A stretch of 64,000 bases of DNA from Aquipseudomonas alcaligenes. Lineage in GTDB: Bacteria > Pseudomonadota > Gammaproteobacteria > Pseudomonadales > Pseudomonadaceae. Shown here one piece after another: positions 33,916 through 44,240 of this stretch. The DNA lies in assembly GCF_900156545.1 (NCBI RefSeq), contig NZ_FTNW01000003.1:310001-374000 (forward strand). Reading direction: 5' to 3'. The notes below the pieces were generated by a model. The model saw nothing but the letters and a program-made list of their open reading frames with translations. It ran no database searches and was not told the origin of the DNA. Made by a program: the position numbers and the translations under genes. Position 1 is the first letter of the stretch. Each line of letters begins with the position of its first letter.

Positions 33916-34674
33916 ATGCGTCGCCCCCTGGTAGCTGGTAACTGGAAAATGCACGGTACCCGCGCCAGTGTCGCAGAGCTGATCAAAGGTCTGCGCCAGT
34001 TGGCGTTGCCGACAGGCGTCGAGGTCGCAGTCATGCCGCCTTGTCTGTATATCAGTCAGGTGCTGGTGGGGCTGGACGGCAAGGCGATTGCCGTCGGTGC
34101 GCAGAACTGTGCGGTGGAGCCGATGCAGGGTGCGCTGACCGGCGAGATTGCGCCGAGCCAGCTCGCTGATGCCGGTTGCGCCATGGTGCTTGTCGGTCAC
34201 TCGGAGCGCCGCCTGATTCTGGGTGAGCGCGATGAGCAGGTCAGTCGCAAGTTTGCTGCGGCGCAGTCCTGCGGTCTGATTCCGGTGCTGTGCGTCGGTG
34301 AGACCCTGGAGCAGCGCCAGGCAGGCAAGACACTCGAAGTGGTTGCTGCGCAGCTGGGTAGTGTGATCGAAGAGCTCGGTGTGGGTGCTTTCGCGCAGGC
34401 TGTAGTGGCTTACGAGCCGGTCTGGGCCATTGGTACCGGGCTGACGGCGTCACCGCAGGAGGCGCAGGAAGTCCATGCTGCCATTCGTGTGCAGTTGGCT
34501 GCCGAAAGTGCTGAAGTGGCGCGCGGTGTAAGAATTCTGTATGGCGGTAGTGTCAAGGCCGCCAATGCTGCCGAACTGTTCGGCATGCAGGATATCGATG
34601 GGGGGCTCATTGGTGGGGCCTCCTTGAACGCAGATGAGTTTGGTGCGATCTGTCGCGCCGCAGGAAACAGATAA
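33916..34674 (+). CDS. tpiA: Triosephosphate isomerase
   Basis: The product is 252 residues. It interconverts dihydroxyacetone phosphate and glyceraldehyde-3-phosphate. Catalytic residues are visible in [12 protein letters not shown] (Lys), VLVGHSERR (His) and [11 protein letters not shown] (Glu), with the phosphate-binding [10 protein letters not shown]. Its stop codon is immediately followed by the secG start. Confidence 0.97.
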   Translation: MRRPLVAGNWKMHGTRASVAELIKGLRQLALPTGVEVAVMPPCLYISQVLVGLDGKAIAVGAQNCAVEPMQGALTGEIAPSQLADAGCAMVLVGHSERRLILGERDEQVSRKFAAAQSCGLIPVLCVGETLEQRQAGKTLEVVAAQLGSVIEELGVGAFAQAVVAYEPVWAIGTGLTASPQEAQEVHAAIRVQLAAESAEVARGVRILYGGSVKAANAAELFGMQDIDGGLIGGASLNADEFGAICRAAGNR

Positions 34675-35055
34675 ATGCTGGAAACAGTCGTAATTGTCGT
34701 ACATCTGCTGGGCGCTATTGGCGTTGTTGCTCTGGTTCTGCTGCAGCAGGGCAAGGGTGCTGACGCGGGTGCCTCCTTTGGTGCTGGCGCTTCGGCTACC
34801 GTGTTCGGCAGTCAAGGTTCTGCTACCTTTCTGAGTCGTTTTACTGCTATACTCGCCGCAGCTTTTTTCATTACCAGCTTGGGTTTAGCCTTCTTTGCTA
34901 AAGAAAAAGCTGATAATCTGACGCAAGCAGGTCTGCCGGATCCGGCGGTTCTTGAAGTGCAGCAGAAGCCGGCCGTCGAAGACGTTCCGGTGCTCGAAGA
35001 GCAGAAGGGCGCAGCTGGTCAGGCTGACGTTCCGGAAGCTCCGGAGCAGAAGTAA
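34675..35055 (+). CDS. secG: Sec translocase subunit SecG
   Basis: The product is 126 residues. Two membrane segments (about 3-22 [20 protein letters not shown], and about 53-72 [20 protein letters not shown]) flank the cytoplasmic [20 protein letters not shown] loop, the family hallmark. A hydrophilic Glu/Pro/Gln-rich tail follows. It assists SecYE in protein export. It abuts tpiA and is followed 10 bp later by tRNA-Leu. Confidence 0.95.
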   Translation: MLETVVIVVHLLGAIGVVALVLLQQGKGADAGASFGAGASATVFGSQGSATFLSRFTAILAAAFFITSLGLAFFAKEKADNLTQAGLPDPAVLEVQQKPAVEDVPVLEEQKGAAGQADVPEAPEQK

Positions 35056-35065
35056 TACCCTCTTT

Positions 35066-35151
35066 GCCGAGGTGGTGGAATTGGTAGACACGCTACCTTG
35101 AGGTGGTAGTGGCCATAGGCTGTAGGGGTTCGAGTCCCCTCCTCGGTACCA
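35066..35151 (+). tRNA. tRNA-Leu(GAG)
   Basis: This is an 86-nt class II tRNA. The acceptor GCCGAGG pairs with CCTCGGT, and ACCA is encoded. The anticodon arm CTACC-TTGAGGT-GGTAG gives anticodon GAG. A variable arm and TTCGAGT T-loop are present. Confidence 0.97.
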
Positions 35152-35162
35152 TATTTCGGCAG

Positions 35163-35181
35163 GGCCCGCACTTCGCGGGCC
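35163..35181 (+). terminator. Hairpin after tRNA-Leu, weak terminator
   Basis: GGCCCGC-ACTTC-GCGGGCC is followed by TTGTCGTTT; the U-tract is broken, so some read-through is likely. Confidence 0.5.
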
Positions 35182-35202
35182 TTGTCGTTTCCCGGAGTTC
35201 GG

Positions 35203-35231
35203 TTGACCCTCAGGGGTAACGTCCGTATACT
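35203..35231 (+). promoter_or_regulatory. Sigma70 promoter of initiator tRNA
   Basis: TTGACC (35203-35208), a 17-bp spacer and TATACT (35226-35231), 16 bp before the mature tRNA 5' end. Confidence 0.8.
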
Positions 35232-35247
35232 CTTGGCCCAGCTTTGG

Positions 35248-35324
<77 letters not shown>

Positions 35325-35333
35325 GTTGTAGAG

Positions 35334-35357
35334 AAGCCCCTTATTCAGGGGCTTTTT
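35334..35357 (+). terminator. Terminator after initiator tRNA-Met
   Basis: AAGCCCC-TTATTCA-GGGGCTT followed by TTT. Confidence 0.8.
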
Positions 35358-35406
35358 GCTAGCTGGGACAATCCGCCACCGGCGTTATGCACGGTTGGCA
35401 CGATGG

Positions 35407-35428
35407 ATGGGCGTTTCGCCCATTTTTT
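35407..35428 (+). promoter_or_regulatory. Terminator-like hairpin in the rimP-nusA leader
   Basis: ATGGGCG-TTT-CGCCCAT followed by TTTTTA, ending 29 bases before the rimP GTG start and separate from the tRNA terminator 50 bp upstream. It would act as an attenuator for transcripts entering the rimP-nusA-infB operon, consistent with autogenous control by NusA, a termination factor encoded in the same operon. Confidence 0.7.
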
Positions 35429-35457
35429 ATTTCTACGGCATGCGCGGAGGGCTTCGG

Positions 35458-35916
35458 GTGTCGAGCAAGCTGGAACAGTTGCAGGCCATGTTGGCCCCGG
35501 TGGTTGAATCGCTCGGCTATGAATGCTGGGGTGTTGAATTCATTTCCCAGGGGCGGCATTCCCTGCTGCGTGTGTACATCGACCATGCCAATGGCATTCT
35601 GGTCGACGATTGCGAGGTCGTGAGTCGGCAGGTCAGCGCCGTGCTGGATGTCGAGGACCCGATCAGCAGCGAATACACCCTTGAGGTGTCCTCGCCGGGT
35701 ATGGATCGGCCGTTGTTCACCCTCGAACAGTTCGCCAAGCACGTTGGCGAGCAGGTGAAGATCAAGCTGCGCTCGCCCTTCGACGGGCGGCGCAATTTCC
35801 AGGGGCTCCTCCGCGGTGTGGAGGATCAGGATGTGGTGGTGCTGGTGGATGACCACGAATTCCTGCTGCCGATCGATCTGATCGACAAGGCCAATATTAT
35901 TCCCCGTTTTGACTGA
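35458..35916 (+). CDS. rimP: Ribosome maturation factor RimP
   Basis: The product is 152 residues from the GTG at 35458 (GGAGG seven bases upstream), matching the conserved N-terminus [20 protein letters not shown]. It assists 30S assembly. Family blocks are [20 protein letters not shown] and [20 protein letters not shown]. It is the first gene of the rimP-nusA-infB-rbfA-truB-rpsO-pnp series. Confidence 0.96.
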   Translation: MSSKLEQLQAMLAPVVESLGYECWGVEFISQGRHSLLRVYIDHANGILVDDCEVVSRQVSAVLDVEDPISSEYTLEVSSPGMDRPLFTLEQFAKHVGEQVKIKLRSPFDGRRNFQGLLRGVEDQDVVVLVDDHEFLLPIDLIDKANIIPRFD

Positions 35917-35963
35917 GACGCGGATCCCGCGGATCCAATGGATTGCGAAAGGCGAGGCGTACG

Positions 35964-37445
35964 ATGAGTAAAGAAGTACTGCTGGTTGTAGAGTCGGTGT
36001 CCAACGAGAAGGGCGTGCCGGCCAATGTTATTTTCGAAGCGCTGGAGCTGGCTCTGGCGACAGCGACCAAGAAGCGTTTCGACGATGAAGTCGAGTTGCG
36101 CGTGGCGATCAATCGCCAGAACGGCAACTACGAAACCTTCCGCCGCTGGGAAGTGGTAGCCGAGGATGACCTGGAAAATCCTGCCGCCCAGCTGACCGTC
36201 GAGCAGGCGCAGGAACGCGAGGCCGGTGCCAAGGTCGGCGACTTCATCGAAGAGCCGGTCGAGTCCATCGAGTTCGGTCGCATCGCCGCGCAGACCGCCA
36301 AGCAGGTCATTGTGCAGAAGGTCCGCGAGGCTGAACGCGCGCAAGTGGTCGATGCCTATCGCGAACGCGTCGGCGAGATCATCTCCGGTACCGTGAAGAA
36401 GGTGACCCGCGACAGCGTGATCGTCGATCTCGGCAATAACGCCGAGGCGCTGCTGGCCCGTGAAGACATCATCCCGCGCGAGACTTTCCGCGTCGGCGCC
36501 CGCGTGCGTGCGCTGCTCAAGGAAATCCGCACCGAGAACCGTGGCCCGCAGCTGATCCTGTCGCGCACTGCGCCGCAGATGCTGATCGAACTGTTCACCA
36601 TCGAAGTGCCGGAAATCGCCGAAGGCCTGATCGAAGTGATGGCCGCTTCCCGTGATCCGGGTTCGCGCGCCAAGATCGCCGTGCGCTCCAAGGACAAGCG
36701 TATCGACCCGCAGGGTGCCTGCATCGGCATGCGCGGCTCGCGTGTTCAGGCTGTCTCCGGCGAGATCGGCGGCGAGCGCGTGGACATCGTGCTGTGGGAC
36801 GAGAACGTCGCGCAGTTCGTGATCAATGCCATGGCTCCGGCCGAAGTGGCGGCGATCATCGTCGACGAAGATGCCCATGCCATGGATATCGCCGTGGCCG
36901 AAGACAATCTCGCCCAGGCCATCGGTCGTGGCGGTCAGAACGTGCGCCTGGCCAGTCAGCTGACCGGCTGGACCCTCAACGTGATGACCGAGGCCGATAT
37001 CCAGGCCAAGCAGCAGGCCGAGACCGGCGACATTCTGCAGCGCTTCGTCGAAGAGCTGGATGTCGACGAGGAACTGGCTCAGGTACTGGTTGAAGAGGGT
37101 TTCACCAGCCTGGAAGAGATTGCCTACGTACCGATGGAAGAGATGCTCAGCATCGATGGTTTCGACGAGGACATCGTCAACGAGCTGCGCGCTCGTGCCA
37201 AGGACCGTCTGCTGACCAAGGCCATCGCCAGCGAAGAGAAACTGGCCGATGCCCATCCCGCCGAAGACCTGCTGTCCCTGGACGGCATGGACAAGACCCT
37301 GGCTCACGAGCTGGCGGTACGTGGCGTGGTAAATCGCGAAGACCTGGCCGAGCAGTCGATTGACGACCTGCTCGACATCGACGGCATGGACGAAGAGCGT
37401 GCCGGCAAGCTGATCATGGCCGCCCGAGCCCATTGGTTCGAGTAA
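35964..37445 (+). CDS. nusA: Transcription termination/antitermination factor NusA
   Basis: The product is 493 residues from the ATG at 35964 ([20 protein letters not shown]). Domain order is an N-terminal RNA-polymerase-binding domain, S1 (about 135-200), two KH domains ([39 protein letters not shown]) and two C-terminal acidic repeats ([39 protein letters not shown]). It modulates pausing, termination and antitermination, and may regulate its own operon through the leader hairpin. Confidence 0.98.
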   Translation: MSKEVLLVVESVSNEKGVPANVIFEALELALATATKKRFDDEVELRVAINRQNGNYETFRRWEVVAEDDLENPAAQLTVEQAQEREAGAKVGDFIEEPVESIEFGRIAAQTAKQVIVQKVREAERAQVVDAYRERVGEIISGTVKKVTRDSVIVDLGNNAEALLAREDIIPRETFRVGARVRALLKEIRTENRGPQLILSRTAPQMLIELFTIEVPEIAEGLIEVMAASRDPGSRAKIAVRSKDKRIDPQGACIGMRGSRVQAVSGEIGGERVDIVLWDENVAQFVINAMAPAEVAAIIVDEDAHAMDIAVAEDNLAQAIGRGGQNVRLASQLTGWTLNVMTEADIQAKQQAETGDILQRFVEELDVDEELAQVLVEEGFTSLEEIAYVPMEEMLSIDGFDEDIVNELRARAKDRLLTKAIASEEKLADAHPAEDLLSLDGMDKTLAHELAVRGVVNREDLAEQSIDDLLDIDGMDEERAGKLIMAARAHWFE

Positions 37446-37472
37446 GCGGTTGCGGCCTGAGGAGAGAGATGC

Positions 37473-39971
37473 ATGACGCAAGTCACGGTGAAAGAACTGG
37501 CCCAAGTGGTCGACACACCAGTGGAGCGCCTGCTGCAGCAGATGCGTGAGGCAGGTCTGCCGCACACCAGCGCCGAGCAAGTGGTAACTGACAACGAAAA
37601 GCAGGCGCTGCTGGCTCACCTGAAGAGCAGCCACGGCGAGAAGCTGGAAGAGCCGCGCAAGATCACCTTGCAGCGCAAGACCACCACCACCCTGAAGGTC
37701 GCCGGTAGCAAGACCATCAGCGTGGAAGTGCGCAAGAAGAAGACCTACGTCAAGCGCAGCCCTGACGAGATCGAAGCCGAGAAGCAGCGCGAGCTGGAAG
37801 AGCAGCGTGCCGCCGAAGAGGCAGCCCGCCTGAAGGCCGAGGAAGAGGCACGCAAGCAGGCCGAGGCCGAAGCACGCAAGCAGCAGGACGCTGCCGCGCT
37901 GGCGGCCGTTGCTCCGGCTGCGGAAGTGGTGGCCGCGGCTCCTGCCGCCGAGCCGGCTTCTGCAGCTGTAGCTGCTGAGCGCAAGAAAGAAGAACTGCGT
38001 CGCGTCGAGAAAGACAAGCCGGCGCGCACCGACGACGACGAGCGTCGTGATCGCAAGCATGCCCAGCATCGTCCTGCTCCGAAGGACAAGGCGCCGACAC
38101 CGCGCGTTGCGCCGCGCAGCACCGACGAGGAAGTGGATGACTTCCGTCGCGGTCGTGGCGGCCGGATGAAGCCGAAGAAGCGTAATCAGCACGGGTTCCA
38201 GAGCCCGACAGGACCTATTGTGCGCGAAGTAGCGATCGGCGAGACCATTACCGTTGCCGACCTGGCCGCCCAGATGTCGGTCAAAGGCGCCGAAGTGGTC
38301 AAGTTCATGTTCAAGATGGGCACCCCGGTGACCATCAACCAGGTCCTGGACCAGGAGACCGCACAACTGGTCGCCGAGGAAATGGGCCACAAGGTCAAAC
38401 TGGTCAGCGAGAACGCGCTCGAAGAGCAGCTGGCCGAGTCGCTGAAGTACGAAGGTGAGGCCTTCTCCCGTGCGCCGGTGGTGACCGTGATGGGTCACGT
38501 CGACCACGGCAAGACCTCGCTGCTCGACTACATTCGTCGCGCCAAGGTGGCCGCTGGTGAAGCCGGTGGCATCACCCAGCACATCGGTGCCTACCACGTG
38601 GAAACCGACCGCGGCATGGTCACCTTCCTCGATACGCCCGGCCACGCTGCATTCACCCAGATGCGTGCCCGTGGTGCCAAGGCCACCGACATCGTCATCC
38701 TGGTGGTGGCGGCAGACGACGGCGTGATGCCGCAGACCCAGGAAGCCGTGCAGCATGCGAAAGCGGCTGGCGTGCCGATCGTGGTCGCGATCAACAAGAT
38801 GGACAAGCCGGATGCCAACCCGGACAACATCAAGAACGGCCTGGCCGCGCTGGATGTGATTCCGGAAGAGTGGGGCGGCGATGCTCCGTTCGTCGGTGTC
38901 TCGGCCAAGGCTGGTACCGGCGTCGACGAGCTACTGGAAGCCGTGCTGCTGCAAGCCGAGGTGCTTGAGCTCACCGCCACGCCGTCGGCCCCTGGCCGTG
39001 GTGTCGTGGTCGAGTCGCGCCTGGACAAGGGCCGCGGTCCGGTGGCCACGGTGCTGGTCCAGGACGGTACCCTGCGCCAGGGCGACATGGTTCTGGTCGG
39101 CGTCAACTATGGTCGCGTGCGTGCCATGCTCGACGAGAACGGCAAGGCCATCAAGGAAGCCGGTCCGTCGATTCCGGTCGAGATCCTTGGTCTGGACGGT
39201 ACGCCGGATGCCGGTGACGAGATGACCGTGGTTGCCGACGAGAAGAAGGCCCGCGAAGTCGCGCTGTTCCGTCAGGGCAAGTTCCGCGAAGTGAAGCTGG
39301 CCCGTGCTCACGCCGGCAAGCTGGAAAACATCTTCGAGAACATGGGCCAGGAAGAGAAGAAGACCCTCAACATCGTCCTCAAGGCCGACGTGCGTGGTTC
39401 TCTGGAAGCTCTGCAGGGCTCGCTCAGCGGCCTGGGCAACGACGAAGTGCAGGTGCGTGTGGTCGGTGGCGGTGTCGGTGGTATCACCGAGTCCGATGCC
39501 AACCTGGCGCTGGCTTCCAACGCGGTGCTGTTCGGCTTCAACGTGCGTGCCGATGCCGGTGCGCGCAAGATCGTCGAGGCCGAAGGCCTGGACATGCGTT
39601 ACTACAACGTGATCTACGACATCATCGAAGACGTCAAGAAGGCCCTGACCGGCATGCTCGGCAGCGATGTCCGCGAGAACATCCTGGGTACCGCCGAAGT
39701 GCGTGACGTGTTCCGTTCGCCGAAGTTCGGCGCTGTCGCCGGCTGCATGGTCATCGAGGGTACCGTCTATCGCAACCGTCCGATCCGCGTACTGCGCGAG
39801 GACGTGGTGATCTTCGAGGGCGAGCTGGAATCCCTGCGTCGCTTCAAGGACGACGTCGCCGAAGTGCGTAACGGCATGGAGTGCGGTATCGGCGTGAAGA
39901 GCTACAACGACGTCAAGGTCGGGGACAAGATCGAAGTGTTCGAGAAGGTCCAGGTGGCGCGTACCCTGTAA
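37473..39971 (+). CDS. infB: Translation initiation factor IF-2
   Basis: The product is 832 residues. The N-terminal IF2N fold ([20 protein letters not shown]) and a long charged Ala/Glu/Arg-rich linker (about 95-220) precede the second IF2N domain. The GTPase motifs are [36 protein letters not shown] and SAKAGTG, followed by domains II-IV. It places initiator tRNA on the 30S subunit. Alternative in-frame starts for shorter isoforms, known in E. coli, were not evaluated here. Confidence 0.98.
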   Translation: MTQVTVKELAQVVDTPVERLLQQMREAGLPHTSAEQVVTDNEKQALLAHLKSSHGEKLEEPRKITLQRKTTTTLKVAGSKTISVEVRKKKTYVKRSPDEIEAEKQRELEEQRAAEEAARLKAEEEARKQAEAEARKQQDAAALAAVAPAAEVVAAAPAAEPASAAVAAERKKEELRRVEKDKPARTDDDERRDRKHAQHRPAPKDKAPTPRVAPRSTDEEVDDFRRGRGGRMKPKKRNQHGFQSPTGPIVREVAIGETITVADLAAQMSVKGAEVVKFMFKMGTPVTINQVLDQETAQLVAEEMGHKVKLVSENALEEQLAESLKYEGEAFSRAPVVTVMGHVDHGKTSLLDYIRRAKVAAGEAGGITQHIGAYHVETDRGMVTFLDTPGHAAFTQMRARGAKATDIVILVVAADDGVMPQTQEAVQHAKAAGVPIVVAINKMDKPDANPDNIKNGLAALDVIPEEWGGDAPFVGVSAKAGTGVDELLEAVLLQAEVLELTATPSAPGRGVVVESRLDKGRGPVATVLVQDGTLRQGDMVLVGVNYGRVRAMLDENGKAIKEAGPSIPVEILGLDGTPDAGDEMTVVADEKKAREVALFRQGKFREVKLARAHAGKLENIFENMGQEEKKTLNIVLKADVRGSLEALQGSLSGLGNDEVQVRVVGGGVGGITESDANLALASNAVLFGFNVRADAGARKIVEAEGLDMRYYNVIYDIIEDVKKALTGMLGSDVRENILGTAEVRDVFRSPKFGAVAGCMVIEGTVYRNRPIRVLREDVVIFEGELESLRRFKDDVAEVRNGMECGIGVKSYNDVKVGDKIEVFEKVQVARTL

Positions 39972-39991
39972 GGGACGGCCCGCAACACCGG

Positions 39992-40023
39992 ACGCCCGGC
40001 CCCGCATCAGCGCGGCCGGGCGT
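39992..40023 (+). terminator. Hairpin between infB and rbfA
   Basis: ACGCCCGGCC and GGCCGGGCGT form a 10-bp GC-rich stem followed by only TTG. It is probably a partial terminator or RNA-processing/stabilising structure inside the operon. Confidence 0.5.
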
Positions 40024-40072
40024 TTGCCGCTTGTGAGCCTGCTGCCAGTAGCGGCGGGCGAGGTAGGAAGAA

Positions 40073-40450
40073 ATGGCAAAAGTGTATAGCCGTACCCAGC
40101 GTATAGGCGATCAGATCCAGCGCGAGCTGGCGCAGATGATTCCGCGCGAGGTCAAGGACCCGCGCCTTGGCTTCGTCACCATCACTGCCGTGGAAGTCAG
40201 TCGCGACGTCGGTCACGCCAAGGTATTCGTGACCGTGATGGGTGAGAACGATGCGGAGAAAATCCAGCAGAACGTCCGCGTGCTCAACGACGCGGCAGGT
40301 TACCTGCGCATGCTGCTGGGCAAGGCGATGAAGCTGCGCAGCGTGCCGCAGCTGCATTTCCACTACGACGAGAGCATCACCCGTGGTACGCACCTGTCGG
40401 CACTGATCGAACGTGCGATTTCCGAAGACAGCAAGCATCAGGACGACTGA
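40073..40450 (+). CDS. rbfA: Ribosome-binding factor RbfA
   Basis: The product is 125 residues, [20 protein letters not shown]. It is a KH-like fold with [20 protein letters not shown], used in 30S maturation and cold adaptation. It lies two bases before the truB start. Confidence 0.96.
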   Translation: MAKVYSRTQRIGDQIQRELAQMIPREVKDPRLGFVTITAVEVSRDVGHAKVFVTVMGENDAEKIQQNVRVLNDAAGYLRMLLGKAMKLRSVPQLHFHYDESITRGTHLSALIERAISEDSKHQDD

Positions 40451-40452
40451 AC

Positions 40453-41373
40453 GTGGCGCAGGTGAAACGCATCCGCCGCAACGTCAGCGGCATCCTGATT
40501 CTCGACAAGCCGCGCGGCATGAGCTCCAACCAGGCCCTGCAGAAGGTGCGCTGGCTGCTCAACGCCGAGAAGGCCGGGCACACCGGCAGCCTCGATCCGC
40601 TGGCCACCGGTGTGCTGCCGCTGTGCTTCGGTGAGGCGACCAAGTTCTCCCAGTACCTGCTGGACGCCGACAAGGGCTACGAGACCGTCGCTCAGCTGGG
40701 CGTGACCACCACCACCGGCGATGCCGAGGGTGAAATCGTGGAGCGCCGCGAGGTGACCGTCGGTCGGGATGACATCGAGGCGCTGTTGCCGCATTTTCGC
40801 GGCGAAATCAAACAGATACCGCCCATGTACTCGGCCCTGAAGAAGGACGGCCAGCCGCTGTACAAGCTGGCGCGTGCCGGCGAAGTAGTGGAGCGCGAGG
40901 CGCGATCTGTTAATATCGCGCGCTTGGAGTTACTGGCTTTGGACAACGCGCAGCTGCGCCTGTCCGTGGCCTGTAGCAAAGGCACCTACATCCGCACCCT
41001 GGTCGAGGACATCGGCCGTGAACTGGGCTGCGGTGGTCATGTTGCCGAACTGCGTCGGACCCAGGCCGGTCCCTTCGTGCTGGCCCAGGCGGTCAGCCTG
41101 GAAGCGCTGGAAAAGGCCCACGCCGAGGGCGGTAGCGAGGCGCTGGATCAGTTCCTGCTGCCGGCCGACAGTGGCCTGGAGCACTGGCCGCTGCTGCAGC
41201 TGTCCGAGCACAGTGCCTATTACTGGCTGCACGGTCAGCCGGTCCGTGCCCCGGAAGCGCCGAAGTTCGGCATGGTCAGGGTGCAGGACCACACCGGTCG
41301 TTTCATTGGCATCGGTGAAGTCAGCGATGACGGGCGCATTGCGCCGAAAAGATTGATCTCTACCAGCTTCTAG
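40453..41373 (+). CDS. truB: tRNA pseudouridine-55 synthase
   Basis: The product is 306 residues from the GTG at 40453, right after the rbfA stop. It makes pseudouridine 55 in the T-loop of tRNAs. Catalytic Asp lies in [20 protein letters not shown]; the substrate loop [20 protein letters not shown] and [14 protein letters not shown] are present, with a C-terminal PUA-like region. Confidence 0.97.
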   Translation: MAQVKRIRRNVSGILILDKPRGMSSNQALQKVRWLLNAEKAGHTGSLDPLATGVLPLCFGEATKFSQYLLDADKGYETVAQLGVTTTTGDAEGEIVERREVTVGRDDIEALLPHFRGEIKQIPPMYSALKKDGQPLYKLARAGEVVEREARSVNIARLELLALDNAQLRLSVACSKGTYIRTLVEDIGRELGCGGHVAELRRTQAGPFVLAQAVSLEALEKAHAEGGSEALDQFLLPADSGLEHWPLLQLSEHSAYYWLHGQPVRAPEAPKFGMVRVQDHTGRFIGIGEVSDDGRIAPKRLISTSF

Positions 41374-41514
41374 GGCGGGTAGGGGCCGGGGCCCAGGCCC
41401 GGGCAAGCGATTCGGTCGAAATGACCGGAACGAGGGTGGCTGTCAGCAGGCATGGTCATTCCTCTTTTTAAAACACGGGACTGGTTCCCGGCCTGTTCAC
41501 TCAAGGAGCCCATC

Positions 41515-41784
41515 ATGGCACTGAGCGTTGAAGAAAAAGCCCAGATCGTTAACGACTACAAGCAAGCTGAAGGCGATACCGGTAGCCCGGAAGTGCAGGT
41601 TGCCCTGCTGACCGCCAACATCAACAAGCTGCAGGACCACTTCAAGGCCAACGGCAAAGACCACCACTCCCGTCGTGGTCTGATCCGCATGGTTAACCAG
41701 CGCCGCAAGCTGCTGGACTACCTGAAGGGTAAGGACACCAGTCGTTACAGCGCCCTTATCGGTCGCCTGGGTCTGCGTCGCTAA
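41515..41784 (+). CDS. rpsO: 30S ribosomal protein S15
   Basis: The product is 89 residues from the ATG at 41515, with AAGGAG upstream. Helical S15 signatures are [20 protein letters not shown] and [20 protein letters not shown]. It binds 16S rRNA early in assembly; in E. coli it represses its own mRNA. A GC-rich palindromic stretch lies in the 140 bp separating it from truB. Confidence 0.98.
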   Translation: MALSVEEKAQIVNDYKQAEGDTGSPEVQVALLTANINKLQDHFKANGKDHHSRRGLIRMVNQRRKLLDYLKGKDTSRYSALIGRLGLRR

Positions 41785-41801
41785 GACGTACACCTGAAGT
41801 G

Positions 41802-41867
41802 AGAAGCTGGAAGCTCGGAGTCGCAGGTCGGTTGATACCGGCCCGTGGCTTCGGTCTTCCAGCTTCT
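41802..41867 (+). promoter_or_regulatory. pnp leader stem-loop (probable RNase III/PNPase autoregulation site)
   Basis: AGAAGCTGGAAG (41802-41813) and CTTCCAGCTTCT (41856-41867) are perfect 12-bp complements, with a further internal stem in the loop. A second pair, TGAAACC and GGTTTCA, lies at about 41889-41939. In E. coli a long pnp leader duplex is cut by RNase III and PNPase then destabilises its own mRNA; the same position and size suggest the same control here. Confidence 0.65.
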
Positions 41868-42000
41868 GGCTTTCTACAGAACGGAATTTGAAACCCGTTC
41901 AAAAATCGGTTCCGACGAGCCGAGTTCTGAACAGGTTTCAGGGGCAGTAGGCCCCTGTTGCAGCAGTTTCCCCCAAGGCAACAAAGAGAAGGAAAATACC

Positions 42001-44106
42001 GTGACTCCGGTTATTAAAAAGTTCCAGTTCGGTCAGTCGACCGTCACCCTCGAAACCGGGCGCATTGCCCGTCAGGCTTCCGGTGCCGTCCTGGTTACCG
42101 TGGACAACGATGTCAGCGTGCTGTGTACCGTAGTTGGCGCCAAGCAGGCCGACCCGGGCAAAGGCTTCTTCCCGCTGTCCGTGCACTACCAGGAAAAAAC
42201 CTACGCTGCCGGCAAGATCCCGGGTGGCTACTTCAAGCGTGAAGCGCGTCCTTCCGAGAAAGAGACCCTGACCTCGCGCCTGATCGACCGTCCGATCCGT
42301 CCGCTGTTCCCGGAAGGTTTCCTCAACGAAGTGCAGGTCATCTGCACCGTGGTTTCGACCAGCAAGAAGACTGATCCGGACATTGCCGCCATGATCGGCA
42401 CCTCGGCCGCCCTGGCTATCTCCGGTATCCCGTTCGACGGCCCGATCGGTGCCGCGCGCGTGGCCTTCCACCCGGAAACCGGCTACTTGCTGAACCCGAC
42501 CTACGAGCAGCTCAAGGCTTCCAGCCTGGACATGGTCGTAGCGGGCACCAAAGACGCCGTACTGATGGTCGAATCCGAAGCCAAAGAGCTGACCGAAGAC
42601 CAGATGCTGGGCGCCGTACTGTTCGCTCATGAAGAGTTCCAGGCCGTAATCAAGGCCGTGACCGAGCTGGCTGCCGAAGCCGGCAAGCCCCGCTGGAGCT
42701 GGACCGCCCCGGCCGAGAACACCGCGCTGCTCAGCGCTATCAAGACCGAGTTCGGCGAAGCCATCTCCCAGGCCTACACCATCACTATCAAGCAGGACCG
42801 CTACAACCGTCTGGACGAGCTGCGCGACCAGGTCGTCGCCAAGTTCTCCGGCGAAGAAGGCCAGCCGTCCGCCGGTGAAGTCAAAGACGCTTTCGGTCTG
42901 ATCGAGTACCGCACCGTTCGCCAGAACATCGTCGACGGCAAGCCGCGTATTGACGGTCGTGATACCCGTACCGTGCGCGGTCTGAACATCGAAGTCGGTG
43001 TGCTCGACAAGACCCATGGTTCGGCGCTGTTCACCCGTGGCGAAACCCAGGCCCTGGTGGTTGCCACCCTCGGTACCGCTCGCGATGCCCAGCTGCTGGA
43101 CACCCTGGAAGGCGAGAAGCGCGATCCGTTCATGCTGCACTACAACTTCCCGCCGTACTCGGTCGGCGAATGTGGTCGCATGGGCGCCACCGGCCGCCGC
43201 GAAATCGGCCACGGTCGCCTGGCCCGTCGTGGCGTTGCCGCCATGCTGCCGAGCAATGACGATTTCCCGTACACCATCCGTATCGTCTCGGAGATCACCG
43301 AGTCCAACGGTTCGTCCTCCATGGCTTCCGTGTGTGGCGCTTCCCTGGCCCTGATGGACGCGGGTGTGCCGATGAAAGCGCCGGTGGCCGGTATCGCCAT
43401 GGGTCTGGTCAAGGAAGGTGACAAGTTCGCCGTACTGACCGACATCCTGGGTGACGAAGACCACCTGGGCGACATGGACTTCAAAGTGGCCGGTACCGCC
43501 AATGGCGTCACCGCGCTGCAGATGGACATCAAGATCCAGGGCATCACCGAGGAGATCATGGAGATCGCCCTGGGTCAGGCTCTGGAAGCCCGTCTGAACA
43601 TCCTTGGCCAGATGAACCAGGTCATCTCCCAGTCGCGCAGCGAGCTGTCGGCCAACGCTCCGACCATGCTGGCGATGAAGATCGACCAGGACAAGATCCG
43701 CGACGTGATCGGCAAGGGCGGCGCTACCATCCGTGCCATCTGCGAAGAGACCAAGGCCTCGATCGATATCGAAGACGACGGCTCGATCAAGATCTTCGGC
43801 GAGACCAAGGAAGCTGCCGAGGCCGCGCGTCAGCGTGTTCTGGGCATCACCGCCGAGGCCGAGATCGGCAAGATCTACGTCGGCAAGGTCGAGCGCATCG
43901 TCGACTTCGGCGCCTTCGTCAACATCCTGCCGGGCAAGGACGGTCTGGTGCACATCTCGATGCTGAGCGATCAGCGCGTCGAGAAGGTCACCGACGTGCT
44001 GAAAGAAGGCCAGGAAGTCGAAGTGCTGGTACTGGACGTGGACAACCGCGGCCGCATCAAGCTGTCGATCAAGGACGTTGCTGCTGCCAAGGCCTCGGGC
44101 GTCTAA
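42001..44106 (+). CDS. pnp: Polyribonucleotide nucleotidyltransferase (PNPase)
   Basis: The product is 701 residues from the GTG at 42001; the open frame extends upstream through the leader hairpins, but the conserved N-terminus [20 protein letters not shown] fixes the start. Two RNase PH domains (the second with [11 protein letters not shown] and [20 protein letters not shown]) are followed by KH ([20 protein letters not shown]) and S1 ([20 protein letters not shown]). It degrades RNA 3'-5' by phosphorolysis in the degradosome. It is followed by a strong terminator. Confidence 0.98.
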   Translation: MTPVIKKFQFGQSTVTLETGRIARQASGAVLVTVDNDVSVLCTVVGAKQADPGKGFFPLSVHYQEKTYAAGKIPGGYFKREARPSEKETLTSRLIDRPIRPLFPEGFLNEVQVICTVVSTSKKTDPDIAAMIGTSAALAISGIPFDGPIGAARVAFHPETGYLLNPTYEQLKASSLDMVVAGTKDAVLMVESEAKELTEDQMLGAVLFAHEEFQAVIKAVTELAAEAGKPRWSWTAPAENTALLSAIKTEFGEAISQAYTITIKQDRYNRLDELRDQVVAKFSGEEGQPSAGEVKDAFGLIEYRTVRQNIVDGKPRIDGRDTRTVRGLNIEVGVLDKTHGSALFTRGETQALVVATLGTARDAQLLDTLEGEKRDPFMLHYNFPPYSVGECGRMGATGRREIGHGRLARRGVAAMLPSNDDFPYTIRIVSEITESNGSSSMASVCGASLALMDAGVPMKAPVAGIAMGLVKEGDKFAVLTDILGDEDHLGDMDFKVAGTANGVTALQMDIKIQGITEEIMEIALGQALEARLNILGQMNQVISQSRSELSANAPTMLAMKIDQDKIRDVIGKGGATIRAICEETKASIDIEDDGSIKIFGETKEAAEAARQRVLGITAEAEIGKIYVGKVERIVDFGAFVNILPGKDGLVHISMLSDQRVEKVTDVLKEGQEVEVLVLDVDNRGRIKLSIKDVAAAKASGV

Positions 44107-44151
44107 GCCTTTGGGGGCTGCTCGTCAGCCCCTCAGTCTGGTTGTGCAAGA

Positions 44152-44182
44152 AAGAGGGCCCCTGCTGGGGCCCTCTTTTTTT
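44152..44182 (+). terminator. Intrinsic terminator of pnp
   Basis: AGAGGGCCCC-TGCT-GGGGCCCTCT followed by seven T. Confidence 0.92.
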
Positions 44183-44240
44183 GCCTGCGGTTTCCCCCGA
44201 CAATGGCGCGCTACGCAGTACCTAACAAGGACGTCTGGCG

